DNA from: Thermoplasmata archaeon
Lineage (GTDB): Archaea > Thermoplasmatota > E2 > DHVEG-1
Assembly (NCBI GenBank): GCA_014894395.1
Contig: JADBLO010000096.1
Coordinates: forward strand, 1-36,822
Length of the DNA stretch: 36,822 nt
Reading direction: 5' to 3'
Position 1 is the first letter of the stretch, and every line of letters begins with the position of its first letter. A model generated the notes under the pieces. The model was not told the origin of the DNA. It did no database searches and saw nothing but the letters and a program-made list of their open reading frames with translations. Shown one piece after another: positions 1 through 6,146 of the stretch. The position numbers were made by a program, and so were the translations under genes.

Positions 1-94
1 TCTGCAGTTGTTCCATCCCAACCGCAGCAAGCTGCGGGGTATTCAAATAAAATAATACTCCTACAATTATTGCCGTTTTTCTGGTTGAATCCAT
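1..94 (-). pseudogene. 5' end of a DUF4386-like membrane protein gene, apparently interrupted
   Basis: The reading frame starts at the ATG at 94-92 and stays open to the window edge. The first 15 residues (MDSTRKTAIIVGVLF) match what I recall of the N-terminus of DUF4386 membrane proteins: a short basic start and the beginning of a first membrane helix. After that the frame runs into a palindromic G+C-rich hairpin (22-37), and the predicted peptide (YLNTPQLAAVG) no longer looks like a membrane helix. I read this as a gene cut by a REP-like element. It could instead be a divergent intact gene that continues to the left. The family assignment rests on very few residues. Confidence 0.35.
22..45. 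repeat. REP-like palindromic hairpin
   Basis: CCGCAGC-AA-GCTGCGG is a perfect 7-bp stem, followed by GGTATTC. On the minus strand it reads GAATACCCCGCAGC, a form I recognise from dispersed repetitive palindromes in many prokaryotic genomes. It lies inside the start of the DUF4386-like frame. Only one copy is in the window, so repetitiveness cannot be shown here. Confidence 0.4.
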
Positions 95-199
95 TTTGAC
101 ACCTTTCTTTCAAGTTATTTACTATCAATTTATAATGATTCCTACTGGCAAATTCGTGTTCCCTTCCCCGACGGGAACATATAAAATAAAAAAACTTTG

Positions 200-259
200 C
201 AACAGATATGGTACCATCAAATTTGTTAACAAATACGAGTCCGAATCTCCCTCCCCGCG
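200..259 (+). repeat. S-family repeat, copy 1 (tRNA 3'-end-like)
   Basis: A 60-bp unit that starts CAACAGATATG, contains TTGTTAACAAATACGAG, and ends CGAATCTCCCTCCCCGCG. The last 23 bases fit tRNA positions 51-73: GAG, a 7-nt T-loop (TCCGAAT), CTCCC, acceptor strand TCCCCGC and discriminator G, which suits a tRNA-Ser-like 3' end. There is no matching 5' half nearby, so this is not a tRNA gene. Weaker similarity to copies 4 and 5 extends about 40 bp upstream (CGACGG, then AAAAT-rich DNA). Confidence 0.75.
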
Positions 260-333
260 TAAATATTTAGCACGGTTACAATTAGCACGGTTATTAAAAC
301 AGAAGAAAAATCAGACCGATTTTGATGTTCAAA

Positions 334-355
334 GGATCAAATCCCTTCTCCTGCA
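334..355 (+). repeat. L-family repeat, copy 1 (tRNA 3'-end-like)
   Basis: GGATCAAATCCCTTCTCCTGCA resembles a tRNA T-arm 3' half, acceptor strand and discriminator A, as in a tRNA-Leu-like 3' end. Some T-stem pairing is kept (AAAGG with CCCTT). It lies 75 bp after S copy 1, the same order as S copy 2 and L copy 4. The ABC exporter cassette follows. The 140 bp from here to 494 contain no gene I can support. Confidence 0.65.
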
Positions 356-494
356 CATACCATCTTTTTGAAGGGAACTGTAACCCCTGGACTCTGTCCG
401 CCCCCAAACTAATACTTAACTTTCGAACAGAAGCATTAAACTAAGAGACTTTAGAGTATTAGCAATGTATCTCGACAAGTAACACCGGAACGCT

Positions 495-1649
495 TCAGAT
501 TTTGTAATATTTACCGTATAAAAGTATACCTACCGCCAGTATGGCCACGCAGGATATCGAAACCACAGCTAAATCAAGAAGGACAACCGGGCTGGTTATA
601 GTAGCACCTCTGAGGAAAAGGGAAGTGAGTGCATCTGTGACGTAGTAGCTGGGTACGAATTTTCCCGCAATTTGAGCAGCTGAGGAGAGGGACGCGCCGA
701 CAAAGGTGCCAAGAAAAAGTTGTGGAAGTACAAAAATAAATGAGAGGCCTGTTGCTGCACTCGATGATTTTGAGATTGTGGCAATTATGAGACCAAAACC
801 AACGTTGGAAAGCGAGAATATCAGTACGAGTATGAAAGCAAACACATACACGGAGGTTCCTACATTCGGTCGAAATCCCATCAAATACACCATGACAAAC
901 ACGAGAATGGCTTGAATCAGAGCTATGACCAAGTAGGAGATGACTTGGCTAAGCATGAAATCAGCCGGTGTCGTCGGTGAGATACGAATTCTTTTCATCA
1001 TCCCATTTTCTCGGTCTTCTGTGAAGGACTGCGCAACGATCATTATGAGAAATATGGAAGCAAAGGTGAACATGCCTGGTGCAAGGAAATCGAGAGTTGA
1101 CGTCTGCTTCACTTCTAGCGAGGTGGTTTTGAGGTTAATCGGACTTGGAAATACTTGTTGACTCTGACCAATAAACACTGTTAGAACCTGCTTAATAATT
1201 GGCGGTATCGCTTGGGTCGCGACGATTGACCCTTTGTCTAGGTACAATGAGACGGAAGCATTTGTCCACTTGCTAGCATTATTGGGCGCTATTCTGTACG
1301 ACTCAAGGCTTTGGCTAAAAGTTGCTGGGATTATCATGACTGCTTGAATCCTGCCCTGGGAAAGTTCATTTTGAGCGGTCTGATTATCAGTATATGTTTG
1401 AATACTAAGGATATCGGTGCCTTTTAGTGCATCAATGAATAGTAGTGAGGATTGAGGTGGTGTTGCCTGGTCCATGTTGACAATCCCTATTTGATAGACC
1501 GGCTGTCCACCTCCTAAACCACCAAATGATGCGCCAAAAGCAAAAACAAAGACAATAGGGAACAGGAAAATCAGGAATAGCGCAGCGGGCTGTCGAATGG
1601 TTTTTTTCATTTCTTTTTTCGTTAAAGCGACCATTCGTTGAAACTTCAT
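495..1649 (-). CDS. ABC-2 type transporter permease
   Basis: This 384-residue protein is the membrane half of an ABC-2 (drug, lipid or polysaccharide export type) transporter. One membrane helix lies near residues 23-43 (ALFLIFLFPIVFVFAFG). A large extracytoplasmic domain follows to about residue 190, and then five hydrophobic segments run to the C-terminus, which is the usual ABC-2/YhgE-like layout. The start is preceded by a strong GGAGG site that lies in the last codons of the ATPase gene, and its ATG comes directly after that gene's stop, so the two are translationally coupled. The substrate cannot be deduced. Together with the ATPase it forms a self-contained cassette between L repeats at 334 and 2482. 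Confidence 0.88.
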   Translation of the reverse strand: MKFQRMVALTKKEMKKTIRQPAALFLIFLFPIVFVFAFGASFGGLGGGQPVYQIGIVNMDQATPPQSSLLFIDALKGTDILSIQTYTDNQTAQNELSQGRIQAVMIIPATFSQSLESYRIAPNNASKWTNASVSLYLDKGSIVATQAIPPIIKQVLTVFIGQSQQVFPSPINLKTTSLEVKQTSTLDFLAPGMFTFASIFLIMIVAQSFTEDRENGMMKRIRISPTTPADFMLSQVISYLVIALIQAILVFVMVYLMGFRPNVGTSVYVFAFILVLIFSLSNVGFGLIIATISKSSSAATGLSFIFVLPQLFLGTFVGASLSSAAQIAGKFVPSYYVTDALTSLFLRGATITSPVVLLDLAVVSISCVAILAVGILLYGKYYKI

Positions 1650-2426
1650 CTATACCTCCTCCCGAATCTTCCGTCCAGTAAGTTTGATGAAGACGTCTTC
1701 TAAATCCTTGACTCCGTTTCTTGAAATCAATTCTTTTGGAGAACCTAATGAAATCAGTTTCCCATGATCGATGATACCTACTCGGTCGCACAACTCCTCA
1801 GCTTCTTCCATATAATGCGTGGTGAGGATGATGGTTTTTCCCTTCTTTTTTAAATCTTTTATGAAGTCCCAGACAGCATGGCGAGATTGTGGATCCATTG
1901 CCACCGTAGGTTCATCTAAGAAGGCGATTTGTGGGTCGTGGATTAATGAGATGATGAGACTGAGGCGTCGCTTCATGCCACCACTATATTTCTCTGCTCG
2001 CCTGTTCGCTTCAGCAGTAAGTCCCATCGTTTCAAACAACATGGCACGTCTCGCTTCTAGCATTTGTTTGTTCATGCTATAGAGATTCCCGAAGAGGTCT
2101 ACATTCTCTGAGCCTTTTAAATAAGGATAGACTGCGGTCTCTTGGGGGCAGACACCTATTAAATCCTTCACTTTTATTATGTCTTCTTGAACGTCATAGC
2201 CTCCAACCTTACATGATCCTTTTGTAGGTTTTATCAAGCCACAAAGTATGTTTATGATTGTGGTTTTACCTGCACCATTAGGTCCTAAAAGCCCAAACAA
2301 CTCTCCTTCCTCGATTTGTAAGCTGACGCCATCCACGGCTGTTACATCTTCAAACTTCTTCACGAGATTTTCGATAAATATCGCCGAGGTCTTCATGTTA
2401 GGAATGGCGCCTTTTTCAATGTTCAT
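1650..2426 (-). CDS. ABC transporter ATP-binding protein (ABC-2 exporter class)
   Basis: A 258-residue nucleotide-binding subunit of the DrrA/CcmA-like exporter class, which would power the permease encoded immediately downstream. Walker A is GPNGAGKTT (about 48-56), the Q-loop region is CPQET (about 93-97), the signature is YSGGM (about 147-151), Walker B is IAFLDEPT (about 167-174) and the switch histidine is in LTTHYMEEAE (H204). Everything needed for ATP hydrolysis is present. I chose the ATG at 2426 because GGGGA lies seven bases upstream; the internal ATG at 2396 has no ribosome binding site. The gene is the first of a two-gene operon. The next upstream gene ends at 2484, inside an L repeat. 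Confidence 0.93.
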   Translation of the reverse strand: MNIEKGAIPNMKTSAIFIENLVKKFEDVTAVDGVSLQIEEGELFGLLGPNGAGKTTIINILCGLIKPTKGSCKVGGYDVQEDIIKVKDLIGVCPQETAVYPYLKGSENVDLFGNLYSMNKQMLEARRAMLFETMGLTAEANRRAEKYSGGMKRRLSLIISLIHDPQIAFLDEPTVAMDPQSRHAVWDFIKDLKKKGKTIILTTHYMEEAEELCDRVGIIDHGKLISLGSPKELISRNGVKDLEDVFIKLTGRKIREEV

Positions 2427-2481
2427 CGTTTGTCCCCATGATTAATTTGGACTCTTCTCAAGCGTTGATATCGGTAATTGT

Positions 2482-2502
2482 GTTCAAATCCTTTTCCCTG
2501 CA
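2482..2502 (+). repeat. L-family repeat, copy 2
   Basis: GTTCAAATCCTTTTCCCTGCA lies within 2482-2502. It is a tRNA 3'-end-like sequence on the plus strand and overlaps the 3' end of the minus-strand membrane-protein gene. Read on the minus strand it encodes that protein's last residues (AGKRI) and its TGA stop. It marks the boundary between the exporter cassette and the next one. Confidence 0.65.
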
Positions 2503-2990
2503 TTTTTTTCTAACATTTTTTTTGTAGACTTTTTCCTCTTATTGTATCTATTTTGGTAAAAACCAAAAAAACCTAACATGACAAAATAACAGATTATAAG
2601 CGTATTTCCATAGAATTTCGATACGATGAACCCGTACCAATTCAAGGCTATACTCCCAATTTGAAGGAGTATAAGGTATACTATTAAACCAATAGGCCAA
2701 CGATTGGGGTGATGTTGAGGTTTCTTTTTAGTAATTAAACGATACCAGAGGTCATAGACCAGATAGATGATTATCGGCAGCCCCGTAATCAAGCGTCCAA
2801 TATCGCTTTCATTGAGAAGGTTCAACGTCCACAAAGCAACAAATGGGACCAGCAGGAAACTAAATACTGGAGCAAACATCAATTCCAGTTTATCGCGCTC
2901 ATAGGCTCGCAACAAATAGACTATACATAAGAAAGCATAGTAGATAATTGCAGAAAAAACAACCAGGTTATCTATTAGGACTTCATCCAT
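2484..2990 (-). CDS. Small polytopic membrane protein of unknown function
   Basis: The protein has 168 residues and about five hydrophobic segments (about 8-28, 42-60, 66-86, 101-120, 128-147), with a basic loop (ITKKKPQHHPNR) and a lysine/arginine-rich tail (RYNKRKKSTKKMLEKNAGKRI). By the positive-inside rule the tail is cytoplasmic. I do not recognise the family and see no catalytic motif. The last residues and the stop codon come from the L repeat at 2482-2502, so the original C-terminus may have been replaced when the repeat arrived. The gene stands alone between L repeats at 2482 and 3161. The start at 2990 has a GAGGAGCAG-type ribosome binding site. Confidence 0.7.
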   Translation of the reverse strand: MDEVLIDNLVVFSAIIYYAFLCIVYLLRAYERDKLELMFAPVFSFLLVPFVALWTLNLLNESDIGRLITGLPIIIYLVYDLWYRLITKKKPQHHPNRWPIGLIVYLILLQIGSIALNWYGFIVSKFYGNTLIICYFVMLGFFGFYQNRYNKRKKSTKKMLEKNAGKRI

Positions 2991-3160
2991 AATACACTGC
3001 TCCTCAATCTATTGTGCAATAATGCCGTCTATAATAAAGATTGTGCGATGTCCACACTAAAACAGCAATAAAATTACTGGCAAACTGACGCTCAAATCCC
3101 TTTCATCAAACTCTTTTCATGTCAACAGGCGAAAAGGTTCATTTTTACATGTATTTTGGT

Positions 3161-3181
3161 GTTCAAATCCCTTCCCCTGCA
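3161..3181 (+). repeat. L-family repeat, copy 3, with a decayed partner at 3090
   Basis: GTTCAAATCCCTTCCCCTGC followed by A is a clean copy of the L repeat. A decayed version (GACGCTCAAATCCCTTT) lies at 3086-3103; its first part, GACGCTCAAATCCC, is identical to the start of L copy 4. From 2991 to 3448 no gene is supported. The stretch consists of these repeats, S copy 2 and A+T-rich spacer. Confidence 0.7.
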
Positions 3182-3236
3182 CTAATTTTTCCACTGATTC
3201 TATCCCCACCAATCACGAAAAATGTAAAAATCGTTT

Positions 3237-3307
3237 CAACAGATATAATCTTAAAAATGTGTTAACATATGTGTTAACAAATACGAGTCCGAATCTCCCT
3301 CCCCGCG
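3237..3307 (+). repeat. S-family repeat, copy 2 (with internal duplication)
   Basis: Same unit as S copy 1 but 71 bp long, because ATGTGTTAACAT and TATGTGTTAACA stand in tandem where other copies have one GTGTTAAC. The tRNA-like 3' part, CGAATCTCCCTCCCCGCG, is intact. The following bases (ATTAGCACGGTT) match those after S copy 1, and an L repeat again follows within about 60-75 bp, so S and L form a composite that occurs twice. Confidence 0.72.
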
Positions 3308-3366
3308 CTAATAATTAGCACGGTTGTTTAACAAAAGAAAAACAAAATTTTTACTAATAAGTTGAC

Positions 3367-3387
3367 GCTCAAATCCCGCCCCCTGCA
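3367..3387 (+). repeat. L-family repeat, copy 4 (variant)
   Basis: GCTCAAATCCCGCCCCCTGCA keeps the T-loop (TCAAAT), the CCCTGC acceptor strand and discriminator A. It differs from the other copies in the T-stem (CCCGC rather than CCCTT). It precedes the single-gene cassette at 3449-3868. Confidence 0.6.
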
Positions 3388-3448
3388 CTTTTTTATATGA
3401 AATATCATATAAAATAATTCTCTCCTTTAAAATGAAAACAGACCGAAT

Positions 3449-3868
3449 TTACTCTAACCATTCAAAGGTTTTTGCAATAAGAATACCAGATAAAAGCATG
3501 TAGGCAAGTGGAGGAATCACTGAATTAACAGTGAAACCAATAGGGTAATTCATACTTGTGTAAACGAGAAATGCATAAGGAACAAATACTACGGTCCACA
3601 TTAATAACCCAAATTTCCATCCTTTAGTAATGTAATTTCCATCCAATGCTTTCCCAAAATATGAATACACAAATGTTAACATAAAACTTAGAACCCAAGG
3701 ATGAACAAAAAACAATAACATAATTGGGTCATCAATCTTTCTCATTCCACCCAACTTAAAAATATCATATGACCAAATGAACTGAATAAGCCCTCCAAGA
3801 ATAATGTCAACGAACACTATTACAAACCCTACGAGAATGCCTCCAACAATAATTTCTTTCCATTTCAT
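3449..3868 (-). CDS. Small integral membrane protein of unknown function
   Basis: The 139-residue protein has four predicted membrane helices (about 6-30, 48-68, 88-108, 113-134). The glycine-rich first helix reads IIVGGILVGFVIVFVDIILGG, and a short polar loop (GGMRKIDDP) separates helices 1 and 2. It resembles the small membrane proteins that archaeal genomes list as conserved hypothetical. I see no catalytic motif and propose no function. It is a lone gene between L repeats at 3367 and 4031, its 3' end 61 bp from the repeat. Confidence 0.7.
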   Translation of the reverse strand: MKWKEIIVGGILVGFVIVFVDIILGGLIQFIWSYDIFKLGGMRKIDDPIMLLFFVHPWVLSFMLTFVYSYFGKALDGNYITKGWKFGLLMWTVVFVPYAFLVYTSMNYPIGFTVNSVIPPLAYMLLSGILIAKTFEWLE

Positions 3869-4030
3869 GTTCTAACTATCCACCTATGATTTTTTCTTTC
3901 AATAAAGAAATTACCATCCCTTTAAAAATTAATTGTAAAATTGAAGAGAAGAAAACTCAAAATCTCTTAGGTATACCTTTTATATTTTGAAGCTAGCAGG
4001 AGTAATCATTCATTTTTGCCGGTAATCTTG

Positions 4031-4052
4031 GGTTCAAATCCCTTCCCCTGCA
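4031..4052 (+). repeat. L-family repeat, copy 5
   Basis: GGTTCAAATCC followed by CTTCCCCTGCA is the best copy of the L repeat, with a GGG/CCC T-stem remnant preserved around the TTCAAAT loop. A possible degenerate 5' acceptor strand (GCAGGAG) lies at about 3997, but only 55 bp separate the ends, too short for a tRNA. From 3869 to 4182 there is no gene. The sequence is A+T-rich spacer around this repeat. Confidence 0.72.
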
Positions 4053-4182
4053 CTAAACCATAAGATTAAATCTCATTCTGTATTTCTCCTTGTTGATGAT
4101 CAGCAGTAACACACTAATATATAGATAAAGAACGGACATCTCAGAAAATCAATTTTTTTTTGAGCGATAAAAAATGGTTTTT

Positions 4183-5622
4183 TTATTCTTCGTAACCGCC
4201 GATCCGTAGACTGGGATCACCCATGAGGAGCCATTGCTCTGCGTTTTTTGCTACAAGTGCAGTTCCATTGCGGCTGATATCATTCCAATCTATTGGATTA
4301 TTATCTAAGAAGGAAGCTATGGTTTTTCCCCAAGCTTCTCCGAGGATGCTGATGTTTTTTTGTCCATATTGTTCGAAGAAATGGATGTCGAGCCATTCGA
4401 TACCTCCGTAGCCGGTGTTGATGTCTGGGGATTCGTAACTAAAGGCGGTGGGTCCAATGGTGGCGATGCTACCACCGTTGGGTTTTCTGGTGAGTGCCCA
4501 GCTCCAGCAGATAGGTGGAGGGATGCCGGAGACGAAGGGAAATTTGCTTCTGAGACTGATATTAAACATACTGTTGAAGCAGCCGCTTCCGTCGATGCAA
4601 ATGGGTTGTTTTTTTCCGTTTACGAGGAAGGGTATGTTACGGAGTTGTAGTCCTGAAATCCATATGGTTGCATTGTCTGGTGGGTGTGTGGCCCAGGTTT
4701 TTGGGTTGCCATGTCCGCTGAAGAAGATGAATCCGCAACCGTTGTTGATGGCTTTCACGACGTCGCGTGGTCCTGAGAGGCTGCCGTCGGATGTCCAGAG
4801 TTTTTTTGGGATGAAATTGGACATGTAGTTGAGTGCCATTTGGGTGTAGACTTCGCCGTCGTAGTAGGGAGTTCTTCCAGGGTAGGTGTCTCCTGCGACG
4901 ACGACCATAGTGTTGAACCAGGGATCCATTTTAGTTTTGGTTTCGTAGGTGATAATTTTTCGGACGACGTCTTTGACGTCCCAGGTGTTAAGGCAAGGGA
5001 GTCTGCCGACGTAGACATCGGGGTATAAATCTGGAATATCTATGGCTTTTTGTCCTTCAGGCCATTCACCGAAGATGCCGTTTTGGTTGGTGTCCCAGCT
5101 GGAAAATGATCCGTTTTTAGTGTAGAGGTCAGCAAAGTAGAGGTCGGTGAGGAATTTTTTTTCTGAGTAGTTTCCGTAGGGTCGATCAAGGTAAGTGTAT
5201 CGGACGGGTATCCACCAGTTGTCTCCGGGTGATTGGTCCTTGCGTCCTCCGACGAGGAGGACGTAGGAAATGTCCCAATATTCTTTTGCGTTTTTTATGA
5301 AGTATTTGAGTTTTTCTGCTTGGTCACGTCCTTCCCAGTACATCTGATGGTAGACTTCTTCGATGTCGACAAGGATGGTTTTGATTCCAATTTTGTTTTT
5401 ATGGTGTACGAGGGGACCGAGATATCTGATGAAGTGCTTTGGGGCGACTATTAACAGGTTATATGATGCATTGGAGAAGAAGGATGTTTGTCCTGGTTTT
5501 ATTGTGTCGTTTGGTATGGCTTGGAGAGGATTTGTATAAAATATGGGGATAATAAGAATAAGGATTAGGAGGTAAGCCATTTGTATTTTTTTGTATGTGG
5601 TGTTCATGTCTTCTATATCCAT
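4183..5622 (-). CDS. Secreted gingipain-like cysteine peptidase (C25 family), without propeptide
   Basis: A 479-residue protein with a signal sequence (hydrophobic stretch about 15-30, then NPLQA) followed almost at once by a C25 catalytic fold. Conserved stretches include YNLLIVAPKHF, ISYVLLVGG, FLTDLYFADLY, YPDVYVGRLPC and VVVAGDTYPG. The catalytic histidine is in FFSGHGNP and the likely catalytic cysteine in GSGCFNSMF. The end, MGDPSLRIGGYEE, closely matches the second C25 gene in this window. Unlike that gene it lacks the roughly 180-residue pro-region, so it may need no such maturation or may derive from a shortened copy. It probably degrades extracellular protein. The start is uncertain (5622 or 5607). 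It sits alone between repeats at 4031 and 5863. Confidence 0.85.
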   Translation of the reverse strand: MDIEDMNTTYKKIQMAYLLILILIIPIFYTNPLQAIPNDTIKPGQTSFFSNASYNLLIVAPKHFIRYLGPLVHHKNKIGIKTILVDIEEVYHQMYWEGRDQAEKLKYFIKNAKEYWDISYVLLVGGRKDQSPGDNWWIPVRYTYLDRPYGNYSEKKFLTDLYFADLYTKNGSFSSWDTNQNGIFGEWPEGQKAIDIPDLYPDVYVGRLPCLNTWDVKDVVRKIITYETKTKMDPWFNTMVVVAGDTYPGRTPYYDGEVYTQMALNYMSNFIPKKLWTSDGSLSGPRDVVKAINNGCGFIFFSGHGNPKTWATHPPDNATIWISGLQLRNIPFLVNGKKQPICIDGSGCFNSMFNISLRSKFPFVSGIPPPICWSWALTRKPNGGSIATIGPTAFSYESPDINTGYGGIEWLDIHFFEQYGQKNISILGEAWGKTIASFLDNNPIDWNDISRNGTALVAKNAEQWLLMGDPSLRIGGYEE

Positions 5623-5638
5623 TATATATTTTCTATCA

Positions 5639-5706
5639 TATATATATTTTGTTATAATATACTGATTGCTTGTAGACCTTAAAGATTTGATGTTTTGAAA
5701 TCTTTA
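5639..5706 (-). promoter_or_regulatory. Promoter region of the first C25 peptidase, with inverted repeat
   Basis: A TATA-rich stretch (5639-5660) lies just upstream of the start. Further upstream TAAAGATTT (5680-5688) and AAATCTTTA (5698-5706) form a perfect 9-bp inverted repeat with a 9-nt spacer. The word TTAAAGATTTG also occurs at a palindrome upstream of the second peptidase gene (8051-8061). It is a candidate operator, but one found in A+T-rich DNA. Confidence 0.4.
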
Positions 5707-5862
5707 ATGCATCTCGTGGTTTATCCTCTGCCTTACAAAGATTTTTCTATCTTCTAACAATTTTACTATTCGATTGGGCATTCCCATCCCTTTCTTTTGG
5801 TTAAAGGATGGACGGGCTGCTCAATTAAAAACGTATTTCTTTAAGTTGACACCATCACCTTA

Positions 5863-5911
5863 CAACAGATATGATATTAACAACTGTATTAACAAATACG
5901 AGCCCGAATCT
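5863..5911 (+). repeat. S-family repeat, copy 3 (3' end lost)
   Basis: The first 49 bp match the S unit (CAACAGATATGATATTAAC, then GTATTAACAAATACGAGC and CCGAATCT). The terminal CCCTCCCCGCG is replaced by ATTCCTTAT. This damaged copy lies next to a transposase remnant, so a later insertion may have destroyed it. From 5707 to 6010 nothing else is recognisable. Confidence 0.65.
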
Positions 5912-6010
5912 ATTCCTTATATGATATGCTTCAATACTTTTATTTGTATGAAGAAGATTACATAACACAATAATAAAATTTTAGCTGTTTTTTTCCTGCG
6001 GGCTTTTAAG

Positions 6011-6142
6011 TTATACTCCGTAATCCCTCCGACGATTCTCCGCACATTGTTTTCCGCTGTTGAACAGTCTTTTGAGGTTCAGAGCCGTCATGTGGATTAC
6101 TGTGTGATTGCTGACTTTAGCGCTGATGCTTGAAACACTAAA
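6011..6142 (-). pseudogene. C-terminal remnant of a DDE transposase
   Basis: An open minus-strand frame without a start encodes about 40 residues including VSNHTVIHMTALNLKRLFN and a basic tail, ending at the TAA at 6013-6011. The ALNLKRL-type ending is typical of DDE transposases of the IS5/IS1182 kind. Nothing upstream belongs to it, because the C25 gene ends at 6147. This is a fragment of an insertion sequence. I cannot identify its terminal inverted repeats. Confidence 0.5.
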
Positions 6143-6146
6143 CTCC

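Noticed and set aside
96-371. A 91-residue plus-strand frame
   Set aside because: It runs through both the S and L repeats and has no coding character or ribosome binding site.
3997-4052. A complete tRNA gene ending at the L repeat
   Set aside because: A degenerate 5' acceptor strand (GCAGGAG) precedes the 3' half, but the total of about 55 bp has no D-arm or anticodon arm.
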